Shown in pieces: positions 12,977 through 24,655 of a DNA stretch of 64,000 bases. The DNA comes from Hymenoscyphus infarciens (lineage: Eukaryota > Ascomycota > Leotiomycetes > Helotiales > Helotiaceae). The DNA is taken from positions 81,469 through 145,468 of the forward strand of contig LLCB01000152.1 in NCBI GenBank assembly GCA_001414345.1. Reading direction: 5' to 3'. Every line of letters begins with the position of its first letter. Positions within the stretch are counted from its first letter, which is position 1. The notes below the pieces were generated by a model. That model made no database searches. It had not been told where the DNA came from and worked only from the letters and a program-made list of their open reading frames with translations. The position numbers were made by a program, and so were the translations under genes.

Positions 12977-14586
12977 GGGTGGATTGGTATATGGGGCAGC
13001 TAGGATTGGTGGTTGTTGAAATGTGCTCGGCTACATTATTGGGTGTTTCTCTTCTTTGGACAAAATTATTTCTCTCTCTATAACCTTGAAACGGCTGAGG
13101 GGGTAAGAGGGCGGAGATGTCGAGGTCATGTTAGCATCCGGCTCTTCTTCATGTATATAACTTATGAACTGAAACAAAACATATTTGTCTTTCTTGCACT
13201 TTACAATTGACAGAACCCGCCAAATTCTTTGAAACCGAGTCTCTGAGATTGATTATACGGACTTCGAGATTGAAGTTGACAACGAAAAACTGTGAAGCGC
13301 GGGGCGGTTCTTTTCAGCTCCAAATAGCTTAAAGTTCGTCTCATGTCGCACCTTGTAATGATCCGTTTATAGGAGAGGGATGATCCGAACGAGACAGGGA
13401 TAGCACAAGCATTGTGGACCCCATTGTGTCAGATCTTGGTCCACTCCACGATCCACTAACTTCTTTTAAGTGGGTATCGACAAGATTGAGGCTAAATGCG
13501 CTCTTCAATAAGAAAGTTCTCCGAAGAGGGCTTTATTGTGAGCGTGACTAAAATGATGCAATCGAAGACACCAAAATTGGGCATGGAAAGAAACAAGGAA
13601 AAGCGTGTTTCATGTTCTATTGAGTGAGAGCTTTGGTTACAATTACAAAATCTTTCCCGAAGAATTCCTCCTCACTTCGTAATGATATGTGGTGGAAGCT
13701 CGAGGAGCTAAAACTCGTATCATGCAACTCGACATAATTAGTGAGTAGAGAAGCCAAAAGTATGGCCTGTTCAACCAGAATTTGATTAAGACCTATGATC
13801 AAGGATGAACTAATAGGCAGAATGATCTCAAACTGTCAAACTAGTTTTAGTAGTGAAATGCTCCACCTAACCTGGGAGCATATGAACCCCAGAGTAGTAA
13901 ACATGCCAAAGTATTTTCAACGAACCAAGGCACCCAAAAGAAGGCTAATACAGCCCTCTCCCGGGAAAAGTGAGCACAATGGACTAACGGGAAACACGAG
14001 AATCTTGTTGTACTCAAGTATGTGCTGTTACAAGGGCCTCCTTTTAACCGATTCCTGAATAGCCCACCATTCCGCAAGGCCTACCAGAACCTTGAAGAAA
14101 AAAGACCAAGAAGGATGAAATAAAGAATAAAAAGGTACCCCTAGCCACATGACGTTGTCGGTGTACAATTTTGGTCATGTTGCCACCAAGAGCTAAATCT
14201 GCCTATATCAGATCTGTAGCCATAGACCAAGAGGAAAAGACATAGCCTAATATACCCAGGAGTACCAAGAACTGGGGTTTATTGAGATTTATTGAGAAAG
14301 CCTGGTATAAGTGTAGGAAATTTTGTGTTGGCTGATTGATAGATCCTTTCAACCGGGAAAACCTAGCTCACCATGCACTTCAAGCAATTGTGAAAGATAC
14401 ATGGGGTTTGTACTTGTGGAATTTACCCAGAAGTGTGGTGGACGGGACAAGCTTATGAGAGAGCCATGTGATAATTCGTAAAATAAAAGTTGCCACATGT
14501 GAAAGGTTTCCTTTGCTTGGCTATCCGAGATTCGTATCCTCCTTAAAGACTGACGCTCACTATTGAGTATGAAAAGCTACTTCTCT
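12977..14586. other. Convergent intergenic region, xylanase-pectate lyase
   Basis: This 1.6-kb gap holds both 3' ends. Short frames on both strands were inspected and have no recognisable domain, signal peptide or plausible splice continuation. I see nothing else in it. Confidence 0.6.
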
Positions 14587-16128
14587 CTAGTAACTAGAGG
14601 GAACCAATGAATTTGCCCAATTTTCGATATTGGTATATCCGTTCGCCGCAATATCCATTGAATCAGCAACTTTTGGATTAGTTCCCAGTTTTATCTCGGC
14701 AGCATCTGGTATACCATCACCATCTGTATCAATGGCAACTGTCCCTGGATCGATTACTCCTGGGCCCTTCATTGGACTTGCAGTTTCTAAGCGGGGTAGT
14801 TTAGCATAACCAAGCAGGAAAACGGAAAAGACTTTCGGGGGGAAACTTACCATCTGAGATCAGCTGTCCCAAGGTTCCGTAGCTCTTGACCTCATCAATC
14901 AGTCTTGTATCAATACTGTCCCTTACTAAACTAGCCCCCACCGAACTGAGTGCCAAGTCAAGTGATTGCTGAGCTGTGAGAATATTTGCAGGTGCTGGAT
15001 AATCGTACTTCTTTTCGTTTATCACTATCCCGCCATAATTGGATGATGTGGCTGCAATTCCAACCCCATTCAAAACTCCATCCTTATCACTGTCATAGAC
15101 ATTTCCTGAAACATATCCGTTGAAATTTCCGTTTCCACGAGTGAAAGCGGTTGCAGAGGTACTCGGCCCTGAAATGAAGTAATTCCCGATGATGTTTACG
15201 TTTGAAAGACCTTCTGAGTCGCCTCCGGCGATGTAGCCACCACCGCCACCCCCTTTCTCGTTAGCTGAAGCCTTCGTCTAAAATAGCGGCCAACTTACAA
15301 TTGTATACTACGTTATTTGTAAAGTCATTAACACCTAAAAAATGATCAGTGGTTGATTATCCTGTGTAGTTTGGAGATGGCTACCTTTGACTTTTGGATT
15401 TCTGGTCTTGTTATCGATGTAAAGGTTGCGAAATAACGAAACTCCGCCAGAAGTCTGAATTAATCCTCCACAGGAATGAGTTTCCAGACCTTGACCAATG
15501 ATACTGTTTTGGATAGTAATGTTATTAGCAGGACCATTGATCGAGAAGGTTTCATCTCTTCCCCACTGAATTTGGTTAGCCAGGTCGACAGAGTTTCCTA
15601 TAATTACAATGAAGCATCCCCAAAGCTTACCGAGACACTCAAATGATCAAATATCATATTGTCACCCTCCGCGATCCCAATACCATCTTTCCCCGAAGTT
15701 CCAATCTTGCCCATTCTCACACGAACATATCGAATAATCGTATTATCCGAATTTGAAAAAGACCATCCATTTCCATAGACAGTAATTCCTCCACCGGGGG
15801 CAGTTTGACCAAGAATCGTCACACTCGCAGAAACAACTATGCGAGCCGTAATTTTAATTACTATGGATTTTGTTAGTTAAGGTTTTCTTGAGAGATGACG
15901 AGGGAACTTACAGCCACCCACGGCAAAGACAACAATTCGATGTTTAGCAGATACAGCGTCGCGAAGCGAACCCGCCCCTGAATCATTCAAGTTTGTTACC
16001 ACATATACAGTGCCAGACCGACCACCAACTGCATTGGCACCGAAACCTTCTGCGCCCGGAAAAGCTGGAAGTGCGGAGATGAAGCTTTGCAGGGCAAAAA
16101 GTCCGACGAGAGGTGATAAAACTTTCAT
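14587..16128 (-). CDS. Secreted pectate lyase, PL1-type right-handed beta-helix
   Basis: Predicted to cleave pectate by beta-elimination in the plant cell wall. Exons in coding order are 16128-15912, 15860-15631, 15565-15385, 15334-15299, 15252-14851 and 14786-14587, giving 421 aa; introns are 46-65 bp. Residues 1 to about 19 are a signal peptide ending ALPAFPGAEGFG. The mature start, with the GGR-G-V-VTNLND-G-GSLR pattern, is typical of a PL1-like group also common in bacteria. The helix core shows GQTAPGGGI, IIRYVRVRMG, DGIGI and FDHLSVSWGRDET; the last spans an intron, which supports the model. Near residue 375 lies a D-x-D-x-D-G calcium-binding repeat (IDTDGDGIPDAAE) of the thrombospondin type-3 kind, unusual in fungal lyases. 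The exact CAZy subfamily is unresolved. Confidence 0.88.
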
Positions 16129-17272
16129 TTTGCTTAGATCAGTCGGTTGTTTTGCACCAAAGGAAACAAAATCTAGAAACTTAGAGAGTTGGATTTAAAA
16201 CAAAGCATGGAGGACGCAAGGAACGACGTTCTATATAAGAATGCCAATTTCTCCGTCGTTCTTCTGGTCCCGAGAAATTGCGGAGGGGATCCAGGGTTTA
16301 GTTGCCAAGATCCTTGAACTCTTCCAATAGGCTAAGAGCTTGTGCATCAAATGGTAAGTTCCTCCACGAGTAACAAGTAGTTCACATGCGGACAACTATA
16401 AAATGTTTCAATTCGCAATTTTTGCGCCCGAGTACCAATTACGAAGAGCGCCAAAGTCCCTGGAGTTGGTTATGCCCAAGGACTCAATTGACACTTGAAA
16501 ATTCAAGCAAAATGAGAACAAAATGCTTATAACTACCACACGCACCTAGTGAAAACCAAATTCCATAAATATCAGCGAACAATACATGAAGCTTAAGCAT
16601 TCAGAGAGGTAACAGGCGGAATGGACCTAATAAGGAAGGCCAGAGGTCGAAATCAGGTTCTCCCACCGGACTAGGTATAATTTGGAAGGTGCGAAACGAG
16701 TAAGATCGTCAAAAGTTACTTGGGAATTGGCAACTTTAACTATGTCATTATAGAAGAAAGCAATGTTAATAAACAAAAACCAAGAAGCATGAAAGTACTA
16801 TGGGCTTTCAGAGTGCAGCTATAGCTGTTGCTCTGTATACACGAGAAAACACCGAGAACGCTGCATTCCCAGAGAAGGCTAAAAACAAGTAGGGACTCTC
16901 TCTCTATGATTTTCTTAGTGAATTGTCGAATAATTTTTGCGACAACAGACAGAGGGGGAGTGACAAGAAAGCTCACTGAACCCCAATATCATGCCTTTCC
17001 ACACTTGTGCAGGAATTAGCACCCCTAAAGTCGTAAGGGCTGCGGTGAGGTAAACTCTAAATTTCAGTCGCGAATTCGATATTAGAACCAGTACTGATGA
17101 GAGCAAGAAAAATATCAATGTGCTCATATATTACCTCCCTTTTCCATCCTGTTTTTCTTTCTCAACTCCCCGCCTCTGCTCATTACCTCGTCATGTCTCA
17201 TATCTTAGGTTTCTTCGAAACAAAAAGATTTTCATTCACTCTTCCCATCAGAATCTGCATCGGAGGTTTTAT
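16129..17272. other. Pectate lyase upstream region and adjoining spacer
   Basis: About 1.1 kb with no supported gene. The first part is the pectate lyase promoter. Short open frames on both strands show no domain or splice continuation. Confidence 0.55.
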
Positions 17273-18455
17273 CTATAACTCATTAGAAACAACCCACAAC
17301 AAAAGCCGAGAGCGAAAAAACACACCAGCAAGAGCCTCCCAAAAGCTGAACACCGAAAGTGTCAACATTATCAACCGAGCCAACTGTCCAAAAGTCCTCC
17401 AATTACTCCCCCCATCATCCTCTCCAAACCATCCGGATTCCATCATCCAACCAGACATCTTGATGACCTTCGACAATGAGAAGAACCCAAAAATAAGCGA
17501 GATGAACGCGAAGATGATTCGTACGATGTATGTCCCTCTATGGTGCTTGAGACGGGCGTCGTCTCGAGCGGTGGATTTCTGGTACAAGGTGATCGCGTGG
17601 GCAAGGACGTATAGGATAAGGAGGATGATGTACTCGGCGAAAGCTGAATAGTCGGTGATATATTTACTAGAGGTTGCGGTGGTAGTAACATTGTTCCCAG
17701 ACATGGAGCGTACCGCTGGTAATACTAGCCGTGTGCTATTATCAAGTTTTGTAGATGGGACTCCGATAGAAAGGTGCTTTGGTGCTCGTTGGATGAAAAC
17801 TAAAAGACCAAGGACAAATGAAATGAGGATTGCGATTAATCGAATGACTACGAGCCAGACGACCTCGAAATTTTTGTCGAGGACGGTGATTGAGCAGAGG
17901 GAAATGACGGCAGACATTGGGACTATTCCACAGACGAGATCGTAGTGGTATGCTGATATCTTACAAGCGCATCCCAGAGTATTACTGCTGAAAGAGAGAT
18001 TCCGGAGACGAAATGTGTGTCGCTGAGACTAACGAGGAAGGAATCGAAGATTCGTCTCCATTGATCTTTGGCTTCGCGTCTATTAGAATATATGTTAAAC
18101 GTTGATCTTACCCCCAAGGCGACGAAGAAACAGCTATCGGAAAAAGGTCAACTTACTCTCTCCTCTAGAAGCAAGTTTGTCCACCATCCGTCAACCAGTA
18201 TTCGCATAGTTCAACGACAAGTAATATAACACTAACAACGAAGGTTAGCACCACCGCAATCCCGAAAGACAATAAGATCTGTACGCGTTAGCATCCGATA
18301 ACCACAAACTGTCCAGCTTCGTGTAGACATACTCTAGGCCTAGCAATGTCTGCTTTGGATTCAAATGAACCAAACTTTGGCTGATCACAATCGACTGTCT
18401 CGTTGAACCAAGCGCTACAGTCTCTTGGGGAATCTGGTGTATTGGTGAAACCCAT
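17273..18455 (-). pseudogene. Multi-pass fungal membrane protein gene, probably disrupted
   Basis: The start (ATG at 18455) encodes a Cys-containing lumenal-type N-terminus followed by a hydrophobic segment. Segments are 18455-18333, 18278-18157 and 18079-17273, with good GT..AG introns of 54 and 77 bp. The rest has further hydrophobic segments (for example AEYIILLILYVLAHAI and IVRIIFAFISLIFGF) and a C-terminal membrane region. It resembles a family of uncharacterised fungal integral membrane proteins with an extracellular NESVDC-like start and an ISAYHY block. Two lesions appear: an in-frame TAG at 18167-18165, and a shift of reading frame at about 17970-17955 where the ISAYHYDLVCG block continues in another frame. 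No GT..AG intron that I could find removes either. The function is unknown; an unusual splice pattern is not excluded. Confidence 0.5.
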
Positions 18456-20445
18456 CGTATCGAAATCTTGGCGTGGAGGCTGTTGTTTCTTGTTGTAGGT
18501 AATTACAGTTGGAAGGAAGTTTTCTCCCCCCCTTTCTATTAAGATAGTAAAAGACAGAAATGAATTCGATAATTCGGAATCATCCTAAAATTAGTTCAAA
18601 CGAGTGTAACGGAAAGACATATTCCTTGCATTAACAACCAAAATCCCAAAATGTGGGAAAGGAGAAGGTATTTGGGGCTGAGAATTCCTCACCCAAGGAG
18701 CTATATATCAAATTGCCCACTTGCATAAGATCTCCCTGCAGTCCTACTAGAACCAACTGATTCGGTCTGACCAACATGAAGCCTGATAGAAAAGTAGAGC
18801 CGTGTTCCGAAGAGGCTTTTTGAAAACGGTTTCTTTGGTTCTGTTGTACAGGGCGCCCACCCGTTTTGTCTTGGAAACAAATCACCGACTCCATCTACGC
18901 CATTCGTCGGAAATTGTACACTCCATGTGTTTGAGAATGTATCCTCCCTGCACGGTAAAAAGAGGTGTACCACGTATTCTCGGTCTAGAAAGGAATATCT
19001 GCCAGGGATCGCTCCCAGAGTTCATGAAACGTTGTAAAGAGGGAAGCGAATTAAGTAGCTACACGACCTACAGTATGTTAAGCTTCAATACACCCTAAAG
19101 CACGCATGCTGGACTCGATCTGGAGCACCACTCCATCAGCCTGATATTGTTCTGCACCGGGAGTTGAGACCTAGCAAGAGAATATGTTCTGTCCTGTGCC
19201 AATCAATTCCTTGGGCCATCAGATGGCATGTTGTTTTCGATGCCAATTCCAATATCTGGGCGAGCCTGACCGAATGACGCGCTACACCACTCAACCCCGA
19301 CTCTCTAGTACACCCACCAGAAGTGAGTAAGCCAGTACAAAAAACCAGTCAGTGAGAGTAAGCTATAAGAGAACATACAAGTGTAAGTAACCTAGAGAGT
19401 AAGCCAATACATATACCAGTAAGCCATCTAGATACCAGTAAGCTACCAAAAACCAGTAATCCCCAAACTACCAGTAATCCACAAAACTACCAGCAAGCCA
19501 ACAAGTCACGAGTAAGCCACAAGCAATCCATACCTTACTCAACCAAAGACTCAGACAACCAAAGACTCAGACAACCAAAGACTCAGACAACCAAAGACAG
19601 GGTACGAATATCAATCAACAACTTGTAGATAAGCCACAAGCAAACCCCAGCTCATCCGACGAAACTCCAGCTTACCCAACGCAAAACAGCTTACCTGTAA
19701 AGACTTGGATAACCAGAGTGTGTGAATATCAATTATCCAAACTTCGTTTTCCTGTGGCCATATTCTTGGGGTTCAAACTTTGAAAATGACAGTGAAATGA
19801 GCACTCCCACGGACGCTCCACTACAGACCCAAGCTGGCGCAGGTCAGACTAGCAAGTCGAGAAACGAGGTTGTTGGGATTCCCCAAGTGTAGATACCCCG
19901 TCTTCCCCTCAAATTGACAAACCCCCACAACTGGGCTTGTAGATATTTCGTTTGGGAGACGGACTTCCGCTTGTAATCATAATTAGGACCCAGAGCAAAC
20001 GTGCTAGTGTTTTGAACTGATATTATCCACTTGGATAAGAGGAGGGGCTGACTAGGAGGGTAAACCTAGAGAATAAAAACCCACGCAATCGAAAGAAAGG
20101 CAATCCTCAGCTGAACGAACGCAAGGACCGCAAGAACCAATTCAAAAGTATAGGGGAAAAAAAGATCATCACTTCGGAAAGAACAAAACTTTGCATATGA
20201 ACTCCCATGAGATAGATAACTCCGACCATTTTGCAGAAAAAGTCCACGTGCTTATAATACACCCAGACCCCTAAAAAAGGTCCACCGTATGCAAGTCCAA
20301 TTCGCAGTATCGACTGAACCAAAACCCAGACCCGATTCATGAACCAAATGACTTTTTTCGGTCCCATTTCTCGTCCTTCGCCTCGTCTCTATTGCCCCTC
20401 GAAGCGCTGATCGTATCCCCAACCACCAAAACCATACACGCCCAT
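18456..20445. other. 2-kb intergenic region with degenerate tandem repeats
   Basis: No supported gene. From 19320 to 19530 it holds many imperfect copies of a unit like ACCAGTAAGCC, followed by a 16-bp tandem repeat at 19541-19598. The rest contains only short open frames without features, plus the 3' end of the Sec61 beta gene. Confidence 0.55.
19541..19598. repeat. 16-bp tandem repeat
   Basis: The unit AACCAAAGACTCAGAC occurs three full times and part of a fourth, essentially perfectly. It directly follows degenerate copies of an ACCAGTAAGCC-like motif (about 19320-19530). Confidence 0.8.
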
Positions 20446-21111
20446 CTAGCTGGAGAATTTTCGGGTAACCTTTGCGATGACTGATAGACAGATATTAGTA
20501 TGGTGTTCCATTCCAGCGATTTTTGGCCAGACAAGACCGGGTCAGGGGAGAACGTACTATGCAGGGCCACAACACTGAAGATAAAGACGATAGAAAGAAC
20601 AAGGACAACAACTGGATCAACCTTCAATCCTGGGCTCTCGTCGGTGTAAAGTCCTATAAACATCTGTATTAGCACACGTCTCTGTAAACTCCTCAAATCT
20701 GCATCCACCACCCAAGGCCACATATTGTAGATGCCCCCTTCCAGATGTCGCTATCTGTTCGATTCCACTCCAGGGCTAACGTACTCAACATTGTGCTGCT
20801 GCTTCCTCCAGCACCGGCGGCTCTCGTTGAGCTTGGTCGTGCATTTGCAACCTTGTCCTTCTGATCAGCCGCAGCTCGTCGTCGGATCGCAGTCTTTGGT
20901 CCTCCAGGTGGTGTAGGGGATGAAGGGCGACCGGTCGAGGAGCCAACAGCCCCTGGGGTGTTGCTTGGGGATGATGCGCGTGGAGAAGACTATTCGAAAA
21001 CCCCGATTAGTACTTGTGCTTCTTGTGGAATAATTCGAACGGGAGTGGTGAGGGCGGGAAGGGAGGTGATTGTTTCGATGCGCGAGCGCTGTGTATGGGC
21101 ATGCGTACCAT
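20446..21111 (-). CDS. Sec61 translocon subunit beta
   Basis: Small tail-anchored subunit of the ER protein-conducting channel (Sbh1/Sec61 beta). Coding exons are 21111-21109 (just ATG), 20989-20785, 20653-20558 and 20480-20446, giving 112 aa with consistent phases. The Ser/Pro-rich cytosolic start SSPRASSPSNTPGA, the PPGGPKTAIRRRAAADQK segment, the LYTDESPGLKVDPVVVLVLS block and the transmembrane segment ending ALHIIAKVTRKFSS are all diagnostic. Introns are 119, 131 and 77 bp, so more than half of the locus is intron although the protein is small. Intron 1 begins immediately after the start codon (ATG|GTACGC). Confidence 0.95.
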
Positions 21112-22722
21112 TTTTGGTGGTGTAGGAATTAGAAGTTGTAGACGGTAGGTGGAATTGAATTGGTGTAAAGGAGCGGAATTGGATTTGAAGGTGTTGGAGA
21201 CGAAGTGTCGTGTGTTCAGATGGTTGCGATCTAAATTGTCAATTGAGGACACGATTGAAAGGAGGCTCTCGGCCTGCAGGGGGTTCGGCGCTGGCTCTCT
21301 CCGCTCCCAAGCGCTAATTGGGTGAAGGTAGTTACACCAGGCTTGACCACATCATATAATTCTCAAGTCAGCGAACATTGGATTGACTTATTTAAGTGTG
21401 ATTCGAGGTTTTAGTAAGTTAAGTTCTTGAAAAGCATCTCGTTCTAAATTCTCCTAGTTCCTCAACACCACTCTGTCATTGTTGACCTAAACTCCCTTTC
21501 CACACAAAAGATAGCGTCTGAACTTTCTCTCAGTTCCAAATTTTGTTCTGAAAGATTAGCACAATAACTTTTCTTGAACATGGTTTTTCCTGCACTTTCT
21601 AGCTTGGTGCTCAGGGCCATAGCTAGCGCTATCTTGAATGATGAGGTAAAAGACGGAAGTGAAGTGTGTTATAAAATTGTGATAGTACTTACAACTCCCA
21701 AATAAATTTGACTACTAAAGCTAATACTTGCAATCAACCTTTCAATCAAATAGGACTTAATTAAATGAAATTATTTTCTCATCATCTTGGTGCGCCAATG
21801 GACTGTGTGCTCAACGGTGTGAGATCTAAACGCCAATTCAGAAACTGACTCCACTGCTACTTAGACTCCGTTGCTACTCAAGCACACTTACCCCTTCTTA
21901 GAGTCGCTTTTCTCTTCAAATTTACTGCCTCAAATTAAGTCAATTCCACCCTCACTTACCTGTTGCAAACACATGTACCATCAGATCACAAGTCACCAAA
22001 AATCACATCTCACAACGAAATTCTTCATTGTCCAAGTTTTCAATTTACAATGGGTTTTTCCAGACGCTATGCACCCAAGCCCAAAAACGGCCCGAGGTCT
22101 TATATGCTCTCTCTCTCTCTCTCCCAAACGCGAGGGCATCAAAACAGCCCTCGACTATGATTTGTTACAGATAGATAGGGGGGGTTCAGCCATTTTTCAG
22201 ACGCGCGCAAAAAAAATGAAACATACGCCCGAAAATAAAGGAAAGAGAAATGAAGAGAAAAAAAATAGATAAAAAGGACAAAGGAAAAAAAAGGTGGTAG
22301 GTTTGAAGAGGGCTGCTTCTCCATCTCCCAAATATCCATAGCCAGTTCCACACCAACCCCCCATATGTTATCAGGTTCGTTTCTTCAAGGACAAGGAAAA
22401 GATGATTATGAAAAAACTAGAACTGCGCTGTTGTTCCTTTTTTCTCTGAGGCTGGGAACTCAAACATGCTTGTGGTCCATCCCCTCCTTCATAGCGCCTC
22501 GAAAGACACCATATATTTTCCCCCTTTCCCTTCTAGACTGTGTCCGTTTCTGGGGGATTGCTCCAGGTGCTAGCCTTTTTTCTCTTCTCCACAAAGGTCG
22601 AGCTGGCTCGCCTGGATGCTCCATTATATAAATTAAACAGTACATTCTACAATGAAACCAAAGGTATCAACCGAACGCCTTCCGCTATGATAGCAAATGT
22701 ATTGCATCACGTATGAATTGAT
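21112..22722. other. Sec61 beta promoter and spacer
   Basis: 1.6 kb without a supported gene. It contains purine-rich (AAAAGGA-like) and CT-rich stretches at about 22100-22310. Several short frames occur but have low-complexity composition and no recognisable domain. Confidence 0.55.
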
Positions 22723-24655
22723 TTAGAGGGCGACATCAAGAACGAGACTGACATCTCGTACCTGCGAGCCGGCCAAGTCTTCGAGAACGGGAATTAAGTC
22801 AAGGAGTTCGTTGTCGTGGGCATCAGAAAACCAACTACTGATTGGTACAGCATGTTGGGGGTGGAAGATGTAGGAGGTTGGTGAGTTGTCGATGATGATC
22901 GTCTCTCTGAGATCTCGGCCGACCTGGGAAAGATCCTTGACGTAATTTCCTTGGTGATTATAACAACTTTCTCGGAATAGACGATGATGGACCACGTGGT
23001 GGATGTCTAATTGATCTAGCAGAGGATCACCATACTAAGAATCATTAGTCAATGCTGAATGAAAATATTATTTCATACTGCTCACCTTTGAAACTGATGC
23101 TGTAAAGACCACTACTTCGTAAAGCTCACCGACACGCTTCATGAACTGATCAACACCAGGCCTCTTGATCACGTATACATTATGATATTGACCCTCAATT
23201 TCGACAGGGATTGTGAAATCGGCTTGGTGTAGAATCTAATGCATAGTTAGCATGTGAAACCCTCCAATGTTGACAAGTAAACATACCTTGAAACTACTGT
23301 GTACTAATGTCTCATCAAGGTCCAACACCAAACACTTCTTCCCTTGAAATCTAGGCGCAATTGGTGGAAGTAACCACTGCTGTTTTTGCTCCGTCGCATC
23401 AGGTGCAGACTCATCGCTTGGCCCGGGTTGTTGAGGAACTGGAGGAGGTGGTGGCAACACTTGCTTGGCGCTTTCATCTTTTCCAACAGGAATTGGCGCC
23501 TCGTCTTTTGGGGGAGGTAGAGGCTCGGAATCTCCCATCTTCACGTCTCCTTCGGGGTCTTTCTGATCTCGGGACGAGTCGGCTGGAATTGGAGATCCTG
23601 TGGGCTCGGATTTTGTAGGAATGGCAGAGGCTGCCTCGGCTACCTTTGAAGACTCCGCTTCGCGAGGCAAATCTGGCAATGGCTGATCTCGTGTGTTTCC
23701 TGGCTTGTCCAAGTCGTCATTAGTTGCTGGGGGTGCTGGAACAGCAGGCAAGCTATTTCGTGCGCTCTTCGAATCCGGACCCTCGTTTCCATTTACCTTG
23801 GCCCCAGGATCTTCCCTTTGAAGGGCCTCCTTCTCGCTCTGAGGTTGCGTCATGGCGTTGTTTTGTTGGTTTATCGTAGCTGGATCGGGTCTGCTGGCTG
23901 TCGTTGGGCGCCCGGATGGCACTTTCGAAATTTTATTTGCAGGTACCGCTGATCCACCGTCCACCGGGTTGGCATCATCTGGGGCCATGCAACAACTTAA
24001 AAATGACAAGATGCTGCTCTTCTTCTTTGGTTGTCTCGTTGCAGTAGCGTTGGATGTAGAAGTGCTGTTTCCAGCGGGGCCACCAGTAGAAGGGCCTTGT
24101 GTTGTTGACATTTTGCTACTGCCCGTACTCCCATGCCGCCTCCGACCAAGTATGCTCCCCTTGGACTCCTTGGATCGCCCCCCGATGCTCTCTCTTGGGT
24201 CGCTCGCAGTGACTCCGCTCAGCCCGGTGGAAGTTGGCGATGGTTGAACCTTTTGAGAAGAGGATCTCGATGGAACGTGGAGCAGGCTTCGGTTCTTTTT
24301 TGGGGCTTCTGGCGCGTCGTCGGCTGCCTGTAAATAATCCTTTTCGTTTTGCGAGCTTGTCAAGACTGGCGTATCGGAATTCTCTGTGCTTGTGGTGCCT
24401 TGCGCAGTTGTTTGGGTCGACGAGCTGGGGGGCTGGGGAGTGTTTGTAACTACGATTCTTATCAGCATTTCGGTCTTTCAAGAGTCGCACATTGATCGCC
24501 ATGCTTGCGCTGAGCAAACTGCTCCCGGGATTGATCGAAAGGAGAAGATACGTACATCCGGAGGTGTCCAGCGCAGGTGGTTTCCCTTTGGTACCTTCCG
24601 TTGAAGCTGACCGGCTCAGGCTTTGCTCAGTCGGCTGTACTATCTCATTACTCAT
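22723..24655 (-). CDS. NIF/CTD-like HAD phosphatase (Psr1/Psr2-like)
   Basis: Predicted protein Ser/Thr phosphatase of the FCP1/SCP homology family; yeast Psr1/Psr2 act at the plasma membrane in the stress response. Exons in coding order are 24655-24556, 24449-23287, 23235-23086 and 23034-22723, giving 574 aa. The N-terminal ~390 residues are disordered, rich in Ser/Pro/Gln/Thr, with a dicysteine (SFLSCCMAP) that could be palmitoylated. The catalytic domain starts [17 protein letters not shown], carrying the DxDx(T/V) nucleophile motif, followed by [36 protein letters not shown], and IIIDNSP with the second acidic motif. Exon junctions fall exactly in these blocks. The preferred start is the ATG at 24655 ([21 protein letters not shown]). 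A 2.8-kb upstream region separates it from the divergent ABC transporter gene. Confidence 0.92.

Noticed and set aside
17097..17651. 184-codon plus-strand frame
   Set aside because: It is antisense to the membrane-protein locus, whose hydrophobic pattern explains the minus strand.
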